Positions 1-8,343 of a stretch of 64,000 nucleotides of DNA are shown here, piece after piece (the stretch's first letter is position 1; every line of letters starts with the position of its first letter). Both the position numbers and the translations under genes were made by a program. The DNA is taken from assembly GCA_964483245.1 (NCBI GenBank), contig CAZABP010000005.1:62001-126000 (forward strand), in the 5' to 3' direction. This DNA is from CAZABP01 sp964483245 (GTDB taxonomy: Bacteria; Planctomycetota; UBA1135; UBA2386). Under the pieces are notes generated by a model. That model saw nothing but the letters and a program-made list of their open reading frames with translations, did not search any database and had not been told where the DNA came from.

Positions 1-1
1 C

Positions 2-1477
2 TGCATCCAATGCGGGAAGTGTGCGCTGGTCTGCCCGCACGCTGCGATCCGCACCAGGCTCGTGCACCCGGATGCGCTTGCCGGTGCGCCGGACGGATTC
101 CTGCACGTGGCGTTCAAAGGCACCGAGCACCCCGGCCACGAGCTCTCGATCCAGGTGGCACCGGACGACTGCACCGGCTGCGAGCTGTGCGTCGTCGTCT
201 GCCCGGGGCGTGACAAGAGCGAGCCGCGGCGTAAGTCGCTGGCCATGCAGCCGGCGGCCGCGCGGCGTGATGCCGAGCGCCCGCGGTGGGAGTTCTTCCG
301 TGCCCTGCCGGATCCGGAGCGTGCGACGCTGGTGCCGGACACGGTGCGCGAGGCGCAGTTGCTGCCGCCGCTGTTCGAGTTCTCCGGCGCGTGCGCCGGC
401 TGCGGCGAGACCCCGTATCTGAAGCTGCTGAGCCAGCTGTTCGGCGATCGTCTGCTGGTGGCGAACGCCACCGGTTGCTCGTCGATCTACGGCGGGAACC
501 TGCCGACGACACCATGGACGAAGGATCGCGATGGACGCGGCCCCGCCTGGGCGAACTCGCTGTTCGAAGACGCCGCGGAGTTCGGCCTCGGGTTCCGGCT
601 CGCGCTCGATCAACAACGGGAGGCGGCACTGCGGATGTTGCTCGAGCTGCGTCCGCTGTTGGCGCCAGCCCTCGCCGACGCACTGCTCGCAACCCCGGCG
701 AAAGACCCTGCCGGCGTCGCGCGGCAGCGCGTGCTCGTCGAGGAGCTCCGCCAGCAGCTGCGCACCTGCGCCGATCCGACGGCTGCGCGCCTGTCCGCCG
801 TCGCCGGGGCGCTGCTGCCGAAGTCGACCTGGGTCGTCGGTGGTGATGGGTGGGCCTACGACATCGGTTTCGGCGGTCTCGACCACGCGCTCGCTTCCCA
901 GCGCGAGATCAAGCTGCTCGTGCTCGATACCGAGGTCTACTCCAACACCGGTGGTCAGATGTCGAAGGCGACGCCGCGCGCGGCGGTCGCCAAGTTCGCG
1001 AGCGCCGGCAAGGGGAGCGCGAAGAAGGACATCGGGCGCATCGCGATGGCGCACGGGCATGTGTATGTCGCGCAGGTCGCATTCGGCGCCAACGACCGGC
1101 AATGCGTGCGCGCGTTCCTCGAGGCGGAGAGCTTCGACGGACCGGCGCTGATCCTCGCCTACAGTCCGTGCATCGCGCACGGCATCGCGATGGCCGAAGG
1201 GCTCGAGCAGCAGAAGCTCGCCGTGCAGTCCGGGCATTGGCCGCTGTATCGCTTCGATCCGCGCCGCGCCGATGCGGGGGCGCCGGCCCTGCAGCTCGAC
1301 TCGCGCGCGCCGTCGGTGCCGTTCATGCGGTTCGCCGAGCGGGAGAGCCGGTTCCAGATGCTGCGCCGCGGCGAGCCGGAGCTCGCCAAGCGGTTGTTCG
1401 CGCAGGCGCAGCAGGACATCGACGAGCGGTGGCGCGCGCTGGCACAGCTCGCCGGCGGCAACGGAGGTGAGGCATGA
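2..1477 (+). CDS. nifJ: Pyruvate:ferredoxin (flavodoxin) oxidoreductase, C-terminal part
   Basis: This is the last 491 residues of a pyruvate:ferredoxin oxidoreductase; the N-terminal domains lie before the window. The enzyme oxidatively decarboxylates pyruvate to acetyl-CoA and reduces ferredoxin or flavodoxin in the cytoplasm. The visible part starts inside the two-cluster ferredoxin domain, with cysteines at visible residues 1, 4, 7 and 11 (CIQCGKCALVCP) and 57, 60, 63 and 67 (CTGCELCVVVCP). The thiamine-diphosphate domain follows, with ACAGCGETPY, ATGCSSIYGG, a GDGWAYDIG motif and SNTGGQMSKATP, all typical of single-chain PFOR. It ends with an ATGA overlap with the next gene, so the two are probably co-translated. 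The family call is firm; only the missing N-terminus limits it. Confidence 0.95.
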   Translation, partial: CIQCGKCALVCPHAAIRTRLVHPDALAGAPDGFLHVAFKGTEHPGHELSIQVAPDDCTGCELCVVVCPGRDKSEPRRKSLAMQPAAARRDAERPRWEFFRALPDPERATLVPDTVREAQLLPPLFEFSGACAGCGETPYLKLLSQLFGDRLLVANATGCSSIYGGNLPTTPWTKDRDGRGPAWANSLFEDAAEFGLGFRLALDQQREAALRMLLELRPLLAPALADALLATPAKDPAGVARQRVLVEELRQQLRTCADPTAARLSAVAGALLPKSTWVVGGDGWAYDIGFGGLDHALASQREIKLLVLDTEVYSNTGGQMSKATPRAAVAKFASAGKGSAKKDIGRIAMAHGHVYVAQVAFGANDRQCVRAFLEAESFDGPALILAYSPCIAHGIAMAEGLEQQKLAVQSGHWPLYRFDPRRADAGAPALQLDSRAPSVPFMRFAERESRFQMLRRGEPELAKRLFAQAQQDIDERWRALAQLAGGNGGEA

Positions 1478-2466
1478 ATCGGTTGGCGACGTCGTATCTC
1501 GGGCTGCGCCTGCGCAGTCCCCTCGTTCCGTCCGCGTCCCCGCTGACGATGGAGCTCGCGACGCTGCGCCGTCTCGAAGCGGCTGGTGCCGGTGCCGTCG
1601 TGCTCGGGTCGCTGTTCGCCGAGCAGATCGAGCACGATGCGGCGGCGTTCTACGCGCATCACGAGCAGCTCGCCGACAGCTTCGCCGAGGCGCAGACGTT
1701 CCTGCCGGCGCCAGGGGATTGGGCGCTCGGGCCGCACGAGTATCTCGAGCACGTGCGCCGCGCGAAGCAGGCGCTGTCGATCCCGGTCATCGCGAGCCTG
1801 AACGCCGGCTCGCTCGGTTCCTGGATCGAGTTCGCCGACCTGCTCGAGAAGGCCGGCGCCGACGCGCTCGAGCTGAACGTCTACACGCTGGCAACCGATC
1901 CGGAGCAGGATGGACGTGCGATCGAGCAGGAGCTCGTCGAGATCGTGCGCGAGGTGCGGGCCGAGACGGCGCTGCCGCTGGCGGTCAAGCTGTCGCCGTA
2001 CTACAGCGCGCTGCCGGCGCTCGCGCAGCAGCTCGTCGCCGCGGGTGCCGGTGCGCTGGTGCTGTTCAACCGGTTCTACCAACCGGACTTCGACCTCGAA
2101 GAGCTGCGCATCGATCCGTCGCTCGAACTGTCGCAGCCGTACGAGGGCCGGCTCGCGCTGCGCTGGCTCGCGATCCTGTTCGGCCGTGCCGGCTGTCAGC
2201 TCGCCGCGACGACCGGCATCCACTCCTCCCTGGATGCGCTGAAGGCCATCGCCGCCGGCGCCGACGTCGCGATGCTCTGCTCGGCGCTGCTGCGCCACGG
2301 GCCGGACCACTTGCGTGTGGTGCACTCCGGAATCGAGGCCTGGCTCACCGAGCACGACTACGACTCGGTCGCCGAACTGCGCGGCTCGTTGAGCCAGGGC
2401 GCGGCACCGGATCGCACGGCACTCGAGCGCGCCAACTACATGCGCGTGTTGACGCGGTATCACTGA
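1474..2466 (+). CDS. Dihydroorotate dehydrogenase-like protein
   Basis: A 330-residue TIM-barrel flavoprotein of the dihydroorotate dehydrogenase-like group, not a clear PyrD. It begins NRLATSYLGLRLRSPLVPSA, as in this group, and has an FMN-barrel pattern with VIASLNAGSLGSW, LELNVYTLATD, VKLSPYYSALP and a late GADVAMLCSALL phosphate-binding strand. The start overlaps the stop of nifJ (ATGA), so the two form one unit. Proteins of this group are commonly annotated beside pyruvate:ferredoxin oxidoreductase genes, which suggests a redox role linked to that enzyme rather than pyrimidine synthesis. The link is inferred from position and the substrate is unknown. A GC-rich 6-bp hairpin follows the stop at about 2467-2482. 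Confidence 0.8.
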   Translation: MNRLATSYLGLRLRSPLVPSASPLTMELATLRRLEAAGAGAVVLGSLFAEQIEHDAAAFYAHHEQLADSFAEAQTFLPAPGDWALGPHEYLEHVRRAKQALSIPVIASLNAGSLGSWIEFADLLEKAGADALELNVYTLATDPEQDGRAIEQELVEIVREVRAETALPLAVKLSPYYSALPALAQQLVAAGAGALVLFNRFYQPDFDLEELRIDPSLELSQPYEGRLALRWLAILFGRAGCQLAATTGIHSSLDALKAIAAGADVAMLCSALLRHGPDHLRVVHSGIEAWLTEHDYDSVAELRGSLSQGAAPDRTALERANYMRVLTRYH

Positions 2467-2629
2467 CGCCGCTGCGGCGGCGAAGTGCACCGACGGGGCG
2501 TAGGACCAGTTGCCACGGAGACACCTGTGCAGCGGTCTGCCGCGGAACTCTTGCCGGGGCGCAATAGGCGGGCGGATGCGCGCAGGAGCTCGCGCTAGAC
2601 TCGGCGGCCTTTCCTACGAGGAGGCACGC

Positions 2630-3856
2630 ATGAACAGACGATCCTGGCTCGCGGGCGCGGTTGCGCTCGTGGCCGCCGGCACGCTGCCGGCGCAGTTGGA
2701 GAAGCCGTTCCGGGTCGAGGCGGACGGCAAGGCGATCGACGTGGAGATCGGCCACGCGCACCCGTTCGTCTACGACTTCGATGGCGATGGCACGCGCGAC
2801 CTGTTGGTCGGGCAGTTCGGCCAAGGGCGCCTGCGGATCTATCCCAACACCGGCACGAACTCAGCGCCGAAGTTCGGCGCGTTCACGTGGTTCGAGGCCG
2901 GCGGTGCGATCGCCAGCGTCAAGGCGGGTTGATGCATCGGCTTCGGTCCGCAGTTGGCGGACCTCGATGGCGACGGACACGACGACATGATCAGCGGGTC
3001 CTATTGGCCCGGCGACATCACGTGGTTCCGCGGGCTCGGCGACGGCAAGTTCGCGGCCGGCGAGATCCTGCAGGACAAGGACGGGAAGGACCTGAACGCA
3101 GGCGGCCCGTGGAAGAACAAGAACTCTCCCGACATGGACAGCCTCGCGGCATCGCCGTGGCTCGTCGACTGGGACGGTGACCAGGACCTCGATCTGCTGG
3201 TCGGCAACATCGCCGGCCATGTCATCCTGATCGAGAACGAGGGGGACGCGAAGCAGCCGCAATTCGGCCGCAAGCAGCGCCTGCAGGTGGACGGGGACGA
3301 CCTGAACGTCGGCAGCGACGCCGGTCCCACGACGGCCGACTGGGACGGCGACGGGCGCTTCGACCTGATCGTCGGTGGCGACGACGGCCGCGTGATCTGG
3401 TACCGCAACACCGGCTCAGGCAAGTCGGTCGAGCTCGCCCCCGGCCAGAACCTCGTCGCGGCCAGCGGACACCAGCCGTTGAAGCACGGCACCGATCCGG
3501 AACGCTCCGGCAACCGGGCCAAGGTGCACTGCACCGACTGGAACGGTGACGGCCTGCTCGACCTGCTGGTCGGTGACTTCCGCAGCGTGCAGATGCCGGA
3601 GCCGGAGCTGACCGCCGAGCAGCGCCAGCAGCGCGACGAGCTGCAGAAGCAGTTGCGCGAACTCTCCCAGCTGATGGGCCCGCTGTTCCAGAAACAGCAG
3701 GAAGGCGAGCTCAGCAAGCAGGAGCAGAAGCAGCTCGACGAGATCCTCGCCAAGAACACCGAGGTCTGGCAGGAGCTGCGCCCGCTGCAGCCCGAACACC
3801 GCACCGCCGGCTTCGTCTGGGTCCACCTACGCAAGCCCAACGGCAGCGGCGACTGA
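2630..3856 (+). CDS. Exported FG-GAP/VCBS-repeat protein with in-frame TGA (candidate selenoprotein)
   Basis: Read through one in-frame TGA at 2930-2932, this is a 408-residue exported protein with the TGA at codon 101. The start has a GAGGAGG ribosome site at 2618-2624 and a signal peptide ending near LPAQ. FG-GAP calcium-loop repeats lie on both sides of the TGA: DFDGDGTRDLLVG near residue 49, then DLDGDGHDDMISG near 111, DWDGDQDLDLLVG near 180, and two more. The C-terminus holds a Gln/Glu-rich coiled coil. The frame is identical before and after the TGA, so no frameshift is needed. A strong hairpin follows the TGA at bacterial SECIS distance, and the genome carries selA and a Sec-containing selD. 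Residues around the site read VKAG-U-CIGFGPQ, an adjacent Sec-Cys pair. Alternatives are a nonsense mutation, or a separate downstream gene from the TTG at 2954, which would lack a signal peptide. Function is unknown. Confidence 0.75.
2933..2969 (+). promoter_or_regulatory. Candidate bacterial SECIS hairpin after TGA 2930-2932
   Basis: Directly after the TGA, GGTCCGC (2945-2951) and GCGGACC (2957-2963) form a perfect 7-bp stem with the loop AGTTG. A lower 5-bp stem pairs CATCG (2935-2939) with CGATG (2965-2969). The loop begins 19 nt after the TGA and has G as its second base. Known bacterial SECIS elements have the same layout: a short stem with a small loop carrying an early G, about 16-37 nt after the UGA. 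The bases are seen; SelB binding is inferred. Confidence 0.7.
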
Positions 3857-3864
3857 CCGCGAAC

Positions 3865-4015
3865 CGGTACACCCGGTGTCTGAGACCAACTCCGTCGCTT
3901 ACCGCGAAAGAACCCGCGCGAACTGATGGAGCGGGTCTCTGAGACCAACTCCATCACTTAGCGCGAAAAAAGCCGCGCGAACTGACGGAGTTCGTCTCAG
4001 AGACCGGGTGTACCG
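3865..4015. repeat. 151-bp palindromic element with 12-bp perfect inverted ends
   Basis: The element begins with CGGTACACCCGG (3865-3876) and ends with its exact reverse complement (4004-4015). Inside are two hairpins, 3878-3945 and 3935-4004, which share the palindromic box GTCTCTGAGAC. Their arms carry related words (AACTCCGTC/GACGGAG, AACTCCATC/GATGGAG) and A-rich loops. A partial copy lies at 35258-35356. It sits between convergent genes, has no coding potential, and no flanking target duplication is evident. It resembles a REP- or MITE-type intergenic element; a terminator role for both flanking genes is also possible. Confidence 0.8.
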
Positions 4016-4017
4016 CT

Positions 4018-5217
4018 TCAGGACAGCTCGATGCGCCGGCCCTCGCGCGCCGAGCGGTACGCGGCATACACGACGCGCGTGACCGCGAGGCCGAGCTCGC
4101 CGTCCGACGGTGCGGGGGCGCCGAGGGCGATCGTCTCGGCGAACGACTGCAGCATGCCCTGATGCCCGGAGCTCCAGTCCTCGTCCGGCATCGGCGTGCT
4201 CCAGCCGGCCTGCGTCTCGAGCTTCTCCTGCAGGTACTCCCCGGGAAATGTCTCCGGCTCCGCCCCGAATGCCCGCAGCGCATCGTTCGGGCTGAGGCTG
4301 CAGTCGAGCTGGAAGTTGCTGCCGGCGAGCAGCAGGCGGCTCTGCATTCCGCCGAGCGCGGCATCGCTGCCATGCGCGACGCCACGCGAGCCATCGGCGA
4401 ACTGCAACACGGCACACCCCCAGTTCTCGACGCCGCCCCAGCCGGTCGCGACGCGCGTGTTGGCCGCGGTCAACGCGGTGCGCGCGGTCAGGTCCGCGAC
4501 CTCGGCCGTGACGGCGACGACCGGGATCGGCTGGCCATCGCGCGCGAGTCCTTCTTCGCGCTTGAGGTGCAGCATCGCGCCGATCGGATGCGCGCCGAGC
4601 CGCAGCAGCGCGCCGCCGCCGGCATGCCGCCATTGCCGGCTGAACGGCGAGTGCGACCCGGAATGCGCCTCCCAGCCGCGCAGCTCGAGCAGCACGCCGC
4701 CACTCGCGCGCGCGAGCGCCAGCGCGCGCCGCACTGCCGGCGCGAAGATCCAGTTCTCCCCGTACAGCAACTGCACCCCGGCCGCGCGCGCCGCCGCCAC
4801 CATCGCCTCGGCGTCACTGGTCGCAACCTGCAGCATCACCTCCGGCGCGCGGTCGAGCACGGCCCGCTCCTCCGGCTCCGGCCCGAGATCCTGCCCGACA
4901 TACGCCGCCAGCGGCTTGGTGCAGACGACGTGCTTGCCGGCCTGCGCGGCCGCAACCGCGAACGGCCGGTGCAGGTGGTTGGGCACGCACAGGTCGACGA
5001 CATCGACGTCGTCGCGTTGCAACAACTCGTCGAAGCTCGTGCACAGCGCTCCGACGCCGTGCCGCGCGGCGAACGAGCGCGCCCGCTCCGGCGTCCGCGT
5101 CGCGACCACCTGCAGCTGGATCGGCACGGTGTGGACGCGCCGCCAGCAGCGCGCGCGCGTCTCGGCCAGGAAGCCGGCGCCGGCCAGACCGACGCGCAGA
5201 GGAGGGATCGCACTCAT
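4018..5217 (-). CDS. Gfo/Idh/MocA-family NAD(P)-dependent oxidoreductase
   Basis: A 399-residue cytoplasmic oxidoreductase of the Gfo/Idh/MocA family, which act on sugars, inositols and related polyols. The N-terminal Rossmann fold shows VGLAGAGFLAETRARCW; the CTKPLAAY segment matches the family's catalytic-lysine EKP-type motif; the C-terminal half has the expected beta-sheet domain with EAHSGSHSPFSRQW. The start chosen is the ATG that overlaps the stop of the transporter upstream (ATGA), giving MSAIPPLRVGLAG; a longer in-frame start would lie inside that gene. The pairing with the transporter suggests one operon. The substrate cannot be told from the sequence. Confidence 0.88.
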   Translation of the reverse strand: MSAIPPLRVGLAGAGFLAETRARCWRRVHTVPIQLQVVATRTPERARSFAARHGVGALCTSFDELLQRDDVDVVDLCVPNHLHRPFAVAAAQAGKHVVCTKPLAAYVGQDLGPEPEERAVLDRAPEVMLQVATSDAEAMVAAARAAGVQLLYGENWIFAPAVRRALALARASGGVLLELRGWEAHSGSHSPFSRQWRHAGGGALLRLGAHPIGAMLHLKREEGLARDGQPIPVVAVTAEVADLTARTALTAANTRVATGWGGVENWGCAVLQFADGSRGVAHGSDAALGGMQSRLLLAGSNFQLDCSLSPNDALRAFGAEPETFPGEYLQEKLETQAGWSTPMPDEDWSSGHQGMLQSFAETIALGAPAPSDGELGLAVTRVVYAAYRSAREGRRIELS

Positions 5218-6629
5218 TTCCAGTCCGGGAACAGCTTGCCGAGAAACGCCGCGCCTTCGGTCCACAGGAACGTGACCAGGAACGCAGCGACGAGCAGCGT
5301 CGCCAGCAGCAGCGCCAGCGACCAGATCGTTCCTGCCAATCCGCGTGGCCGGTCCGCGCCCAGATACTCCTCGCTGCGCTGCAACTTCCAGAATCCGAGG
5401 TACACGATCGGCAACAGCACCGCGCCGGCGATCGACGTTGGCACGGCGACCCAGACGCTGAGCTTCCCCCAGGCGAACGCCCCGAGGAATCCCGGCGTTG
5501 GCGCCAGCACCGCGAGCCGGTGTCCGAACCCGCCGTAGCGCAGTCCGAGCATCTCACCCAGCGCAAACCCGGCCGCGACCATGTGCATGGTGATCGTGGT
5601 CAGCACCATCGCCAGGATCCCGACGTCGAACACGATCCGCGCCGACCGCGAGCCGAGGAGCTGCTCGAAGATCCCCGCCGCCTCGACCGGCCCCAGCTTC
5701 TGCCCGGCTGCGATCCCCTGCGCATACACCGTGTTGGCCGTCGCGATGACGATCAGGCTCGTCGCCAACACGTACGGCACGAACAGCCCCGCGATCAGGT
5801 CCACGTTCGCACGCTCGCGATGCTCGCGCCCCCAACCGCGCGCGAGCAGCGTGTACGGATACAGGAACAGCATATTGACGACGACCGCGGCGGCGAGGCC
5901 GGCGAGCACGACTGCGTGCCCGCTGACCCCGGCGCGGTCGGCCGGCACCTGCGGCACGAACCCGGCGAGCAGCGCCTGCGGGTCCCCGATCCCGGTCGCG
6001 ACGACGACGGCGCCGAAGCAGAGCACGATCCCCCAGACCAACATCTGCAGCAGCCGGTCGAACCGCCGCGCCCAGCGCGACCCGCTGGCGAACATCTGCG
6101 CGGTCGGCACCGCCCACGCCAGGACCAACAGGCCGGCCGCGCCGCGCCCGAGCTGCAGGCCGAGCGTGTGGGCCAGATCCACGAGCAGCGCCGACGCCAG
6201 CGCGTACTGCGCGAAGTGCCAGACCACCGACGTCAACAGCGCACCGATCCCGAAGCTCCACGCGAAGAACGCACCCGCATGGCGCCGCATCGCGGCGAAC
6301 GGCCGTTGGCCGGTCGACAGCGTCTGGTGCGCGACCGCCGCCAACACGACCGTGCCGAGCAGCATCGCGACCGGCGCGACCCACAGCAGCGCGTAGCCGA
6401 ATGTCGCGCCGGCCATCAGGCACGTGGACGCCGTGCCGCCGCCGAGCGTCAGCGCACTCTGCAGGTAGGCCGGCCCGCCGCGCCGCAGGTGCGCCCACAC
6501 GCGACGCGCGGGGGGCTGCTGCGCCAGCGCGTCCAGCCAACGCCGCTCGGCCGCGAGTTGCGCCGGGTCGGGCGGCCGCACGAACGGAAGCCCACGCAGA
6601 TCGGTCTCGGATGCTTGAGGCTCGGGCAT
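5214..6629 (-). CDS. Nramp-family-like membrane transporter lacking the canonical metal motifs
   Basis: A membrane protein of about 471 residues with about eleven hydrophobic segments. The stretch AGATFGYALLWVAPVAMLLG resembles TM1b-TM2 of Nramp divalent-metal transporters. The canonical DPGN motif of TM1 is replaced by GGGT within LTLGGGTAST, and the TM6 MPH motif by YPYT within MLFLYPYTLLARG. The usual Asp, Asn and Met metal ligands are therefore absent, so manganese or iron transport should not be assumed. The start MPEPQASETDLRG (ATG at 6629) was chosen because the extra 20 residues of a longer reading frame are Ala-rich and run into the divergent kinase. It is cotranscribed with the oxidoreductase downstream. 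Fold confidence is good; cargo is unknown. Confidence 0.72.
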   Translation of the reverse strand: MPEPQASETDLRGLPFVRPPDPAQLAAERRWLDALAQQPPARRVWAHLRRGGPAYLQSALTLGGGTASTCLMAGATFGYALLWVAPVAMLLGTVVLAAVAHQTLSTGQRPFAAMRRHAGAFFAWSFGIGALLTSVVWHFAQYALASALLVDLAHTLGLQLGRGAAGLLVLAWAVPTAQMFASGSRWARRFDRLLQMLVWGIVLCFGAVVVATGIGDPQALLAGFVPQVPADRAGVSGHAVVLAGLAAAVVVNMLFLYPYTLLARGWGREHRERANVDLIAGLFVPYVLATSLIVIATANTVYAQGIAAGQKLGPVEAAGIFEQLLGSRSARIVFDVGILAMVLTTITMHMVAAGFALGEMLGLRYGGFGHRLAVLAPTPGFLGAFAWGKLSVWVAVPTSIAGAVLLPIVYLGFWKLQRSEEYLGADRPRGLAGTIWSLALLLATLLVAAFLVTFLWTEGAAFLGKLFPDWK

Positions 6630-6667
6630 GCACGAGGTGGCGACGGTTGCCGCCGCGCAGGCGGCGC

Positions 6668-6673
6668 TATCCT
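6668..6673 (+). promoter_or_regulatory. -10-like box TATCCT, 10 nt before a GTG start
   Basis: TATCCT stands 10 bases upstream of the GTG at 6684, with no Shine-Dalgarno sequence between. The spacing would place the transcript start at or near the start codon. It is one of six such cases in the window. Confidence 0.4.
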
Positions 6674-6683
6674 TCGCCGCGGC

Positions 6684-7607
6684 GTGCAACGGGTCAAGTC
6701 AGCAGCGCTTCCGCGCGCAGGTCTGCTCGGCAATCCGTCCGATCTGTACGGCGGGCGCGGGATCGCGTTCACGTTCGCCGGCTTCCGGGCCGAGGTCGAG
6801 CTCGTCGCCGCGCCCGCGACGCAGATGCGCGGCGAGTTGCTGGATGCCGGCTGGAGCGTGTTCACGGCATTCGCGCGCACGCGCGGCCTGCGCGCGCAGG
6901 ACCTCGCGGCGAATGCGTTCGCGGCGAGCTTCCACAGCGACATCCCGCGGCAGGTCGGACTCGCTGGTTCGAGCGCGGTGCTGACGGCGTTCGTGCGCGC
7001 ACTCGCGCGCTGGTTCGACCTCGAGCTGCGCCCGCACGAGCTCGCCGAGCTGACCTGGCGGGCCGAGGTCGACGTGCTCGGCATCCGCGCCGGCCCGATG
7101 GACCGCCTCGTGCAGGCATACGAAGGGCTGGTCGCGATGGACTTCGTCGAACCGTTCACGGAGCGCTCGACGATCCGGCTGCCGGAGCGCCTGCTGCCGC
7201 CGTGTCTGATCGCCTGGGATCCGACGCCGGGCGAAGAGTCGGGTCGCGTGCACGCGCCGGTGTGGGAGCGCTGGCAGGCTGGCGACCGCGTCGTGCGCGA
7301 AGTGCTCGCGGAGTACCGCCCGCTCGTCGAGCAGGGGCTCGCGGCATTGCAGCGCGGCGACCTCGCGTTGCTCCGCCGGCTCGTCGACCGCAACTGGGAT
7401 CTGCGCGCGCGCGTGTTCGCGATCCGCGAGCGCGATCGCGCGATGATCGAGCTCGGTCGGCGGCTCGGCGCGGCGACCAAGTTCTGCGGGTCCGGTGGTG
7501 CGGTGCTCGTGCTGCCACAGGACGGCAAGGACCTCGAGGCACTGATCGGCGCCTATGCGGCGGCCGGGTTTCCATCCCTGGTCGCCGAAGTCGCGACATG
7601 CGCCTGA
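6684..7607 (+). CDS. GHMP-family sugar kinase (glucuronokinase-like)
   Basis: A 307-residue cytoplasmic kinase of the GHMP superfamily, which phosphorylates small molecules, often at the sugar anomeric position. The N-terminus has GLLGNPSDLYGG, the variant found in glucuronokinase-like members; the ATP loop reads PRQVGLAGSSAVLTAF; motif 3 is ATKFCGSGGAVLVLP. The start is a GTG at 6684, because the frame is otherwise open far upstream in the shadow of the transporter gene and family homology begins just after this codon. It overlaps the next gene, a sugar-1-phosphate nucleotidyltransferase, by 10 bases. The pair looks like a kinase-pyrophosphorylase salvage route that turns a free sugar or uronic acid into a nucleotide sugar. 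The exact sugar is unknown. Confidence 0.8.
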   Translation: MQRVKSAALPRAGLLGNPSDLYGGRGIAFTFAGFRAEVELVAAPATQMRGELLDAGWSVFTAFARTRGLRAQDLAANAFAASFHSDIPRQVGLAGSSAVLTAFVRALARWFDLELRPHELAELTWRAEVDVLGIRAGPMDRLVQAYEGLVAMDFVEPFTERSTIRLPERLLPPCLIAWDPTPGEESGRVHAPVWERWQAGDRVVREVLAEYRPLVEQGLAALQRGDLALLRRLVDRNWDLRARVFAIRERDRAMIELGRRLGAATKFCGSGGAVLVLPQDGKDLEALIGAYAAAGFPSLVAEVATCA

Positions 7608-8332
7608 TCCTGCTCGCCGCCGGTTTCGCGACCCGGCTCCATCCGTTGACGCTGAATCTTCCGAAGCCGCTGCTGGAAGTCGGCGGCTGCACGATCCTCG
7701 ACCGGCTGATGACGCAGTTCGATCGCATCCCGGATCTCGATGCGGCGACGCTGGTCGTCAACCGCCGATTCGCCCCGCAGTTCGCCGCGTGGCGTGCGGA
7801 ACGGCGTGGCCGCCTCGAGTTCGAGCTCGTCGACAACGGCGTCACGGAGGAGCAGGCGTTGCGCGGCGCAATCCGCGACCTCCAGCTCGCGCTCGCACAC
7901 TCGCCGCCCTCGGCGTCCGGCTACGTCGTCTCTGCCGCGGATCACGTGTTGGATTTCCCGCTGGCACCGCTGTTCGCGCAGTTCCGGCGGACGGCACGTC
8001 CGCTGTTGGTGTTGCGCGAGCTCGCCGAGCTGCCCCCGCCGCGTCGTTACAACGAAGTCGAAGTCGATGCGTCGGGGCGCGTGCTCGCGATGCGCGAGAA
8101 ACCGGCGCAGCCGCGGGAGCGCTTGGCGTCGATCGGGCTGTACTTCCTGCCGGCTGCCCTGCCGCAGTGGATCGAGGAATACCTGCGGGCCGGCGGTGAG
8201 CCGGACGCGCCGGGGCACCTGCTGGCGTGGTTGGTCCCGCGCATGCACGTGGATGGGATGCGCTTCGACGGCCGTTGGTTCGACATCGGCAACCACGACA
8301 CCCTCGCCCGCGCCCGCGCCGCGCTCGGCTGA
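7598..8332 (+). CDS. Sugar-1-phosphate nucleotidyltransferase
   Basis: A 244-residue NTP transferase. It activates a sugar phosphate with a nucleoside triphosphate to make a nucleotide sugar in the cytoplasm. The N-terminus has the signature LLAAGFATRLHPLTLNLPKPLL, with the GxxxRL and PKPL elements split by a few residues; SAADHVLDFPL supplies the metal-binding Asp strand; the C-terminus ends with the RWFDIGNHDTLARA segment common to this family. It starts inside the end of the kinase gene, so the two are translationally coupled. The substrate is probably the product of that kinase; this is inferred from position only. Confidence 0.85.
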   Translation: MRLILLAAGFATRLHPLTLNLPKPLLEVGGCTILDRLMTQFDRIPDLDAATLVVNRRFAPQFAAWRAERRGRLEFELVDNGVTEEQALRGAIRDLQLALAHSPPSASGYVVSAADHVLDFPLAPLFAQFRRTARPLLVLRELAELPPPRRYNEVEVDASGRVLAMREKPAQPRERLASIGLYFLPAALPQWIEEYLRAGGEPDAPGHLLAWLVPRMHVDGMRFDGRWFDIGNHDTLARARAALG

Positions 8333-8343
8333 CCGCGCGCTGA

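Noticed and set aside
2930..2954. A frameshift or two separate genes at the FG-GAP locus
   Set aside because: Both halves are in one frame, so no indel is needed. A second gene from the TTG at 2954 would have no signal peptide and would begin mid-repeat. A plain nonsense mutation stays possible and is listed as an alternative.
3854..3856. A second Sec codon at the end of the FG-GAP gene
   Set aside because: Reading on gives only a few unconserved residues before another stop, and the sequence enters the repeat element.
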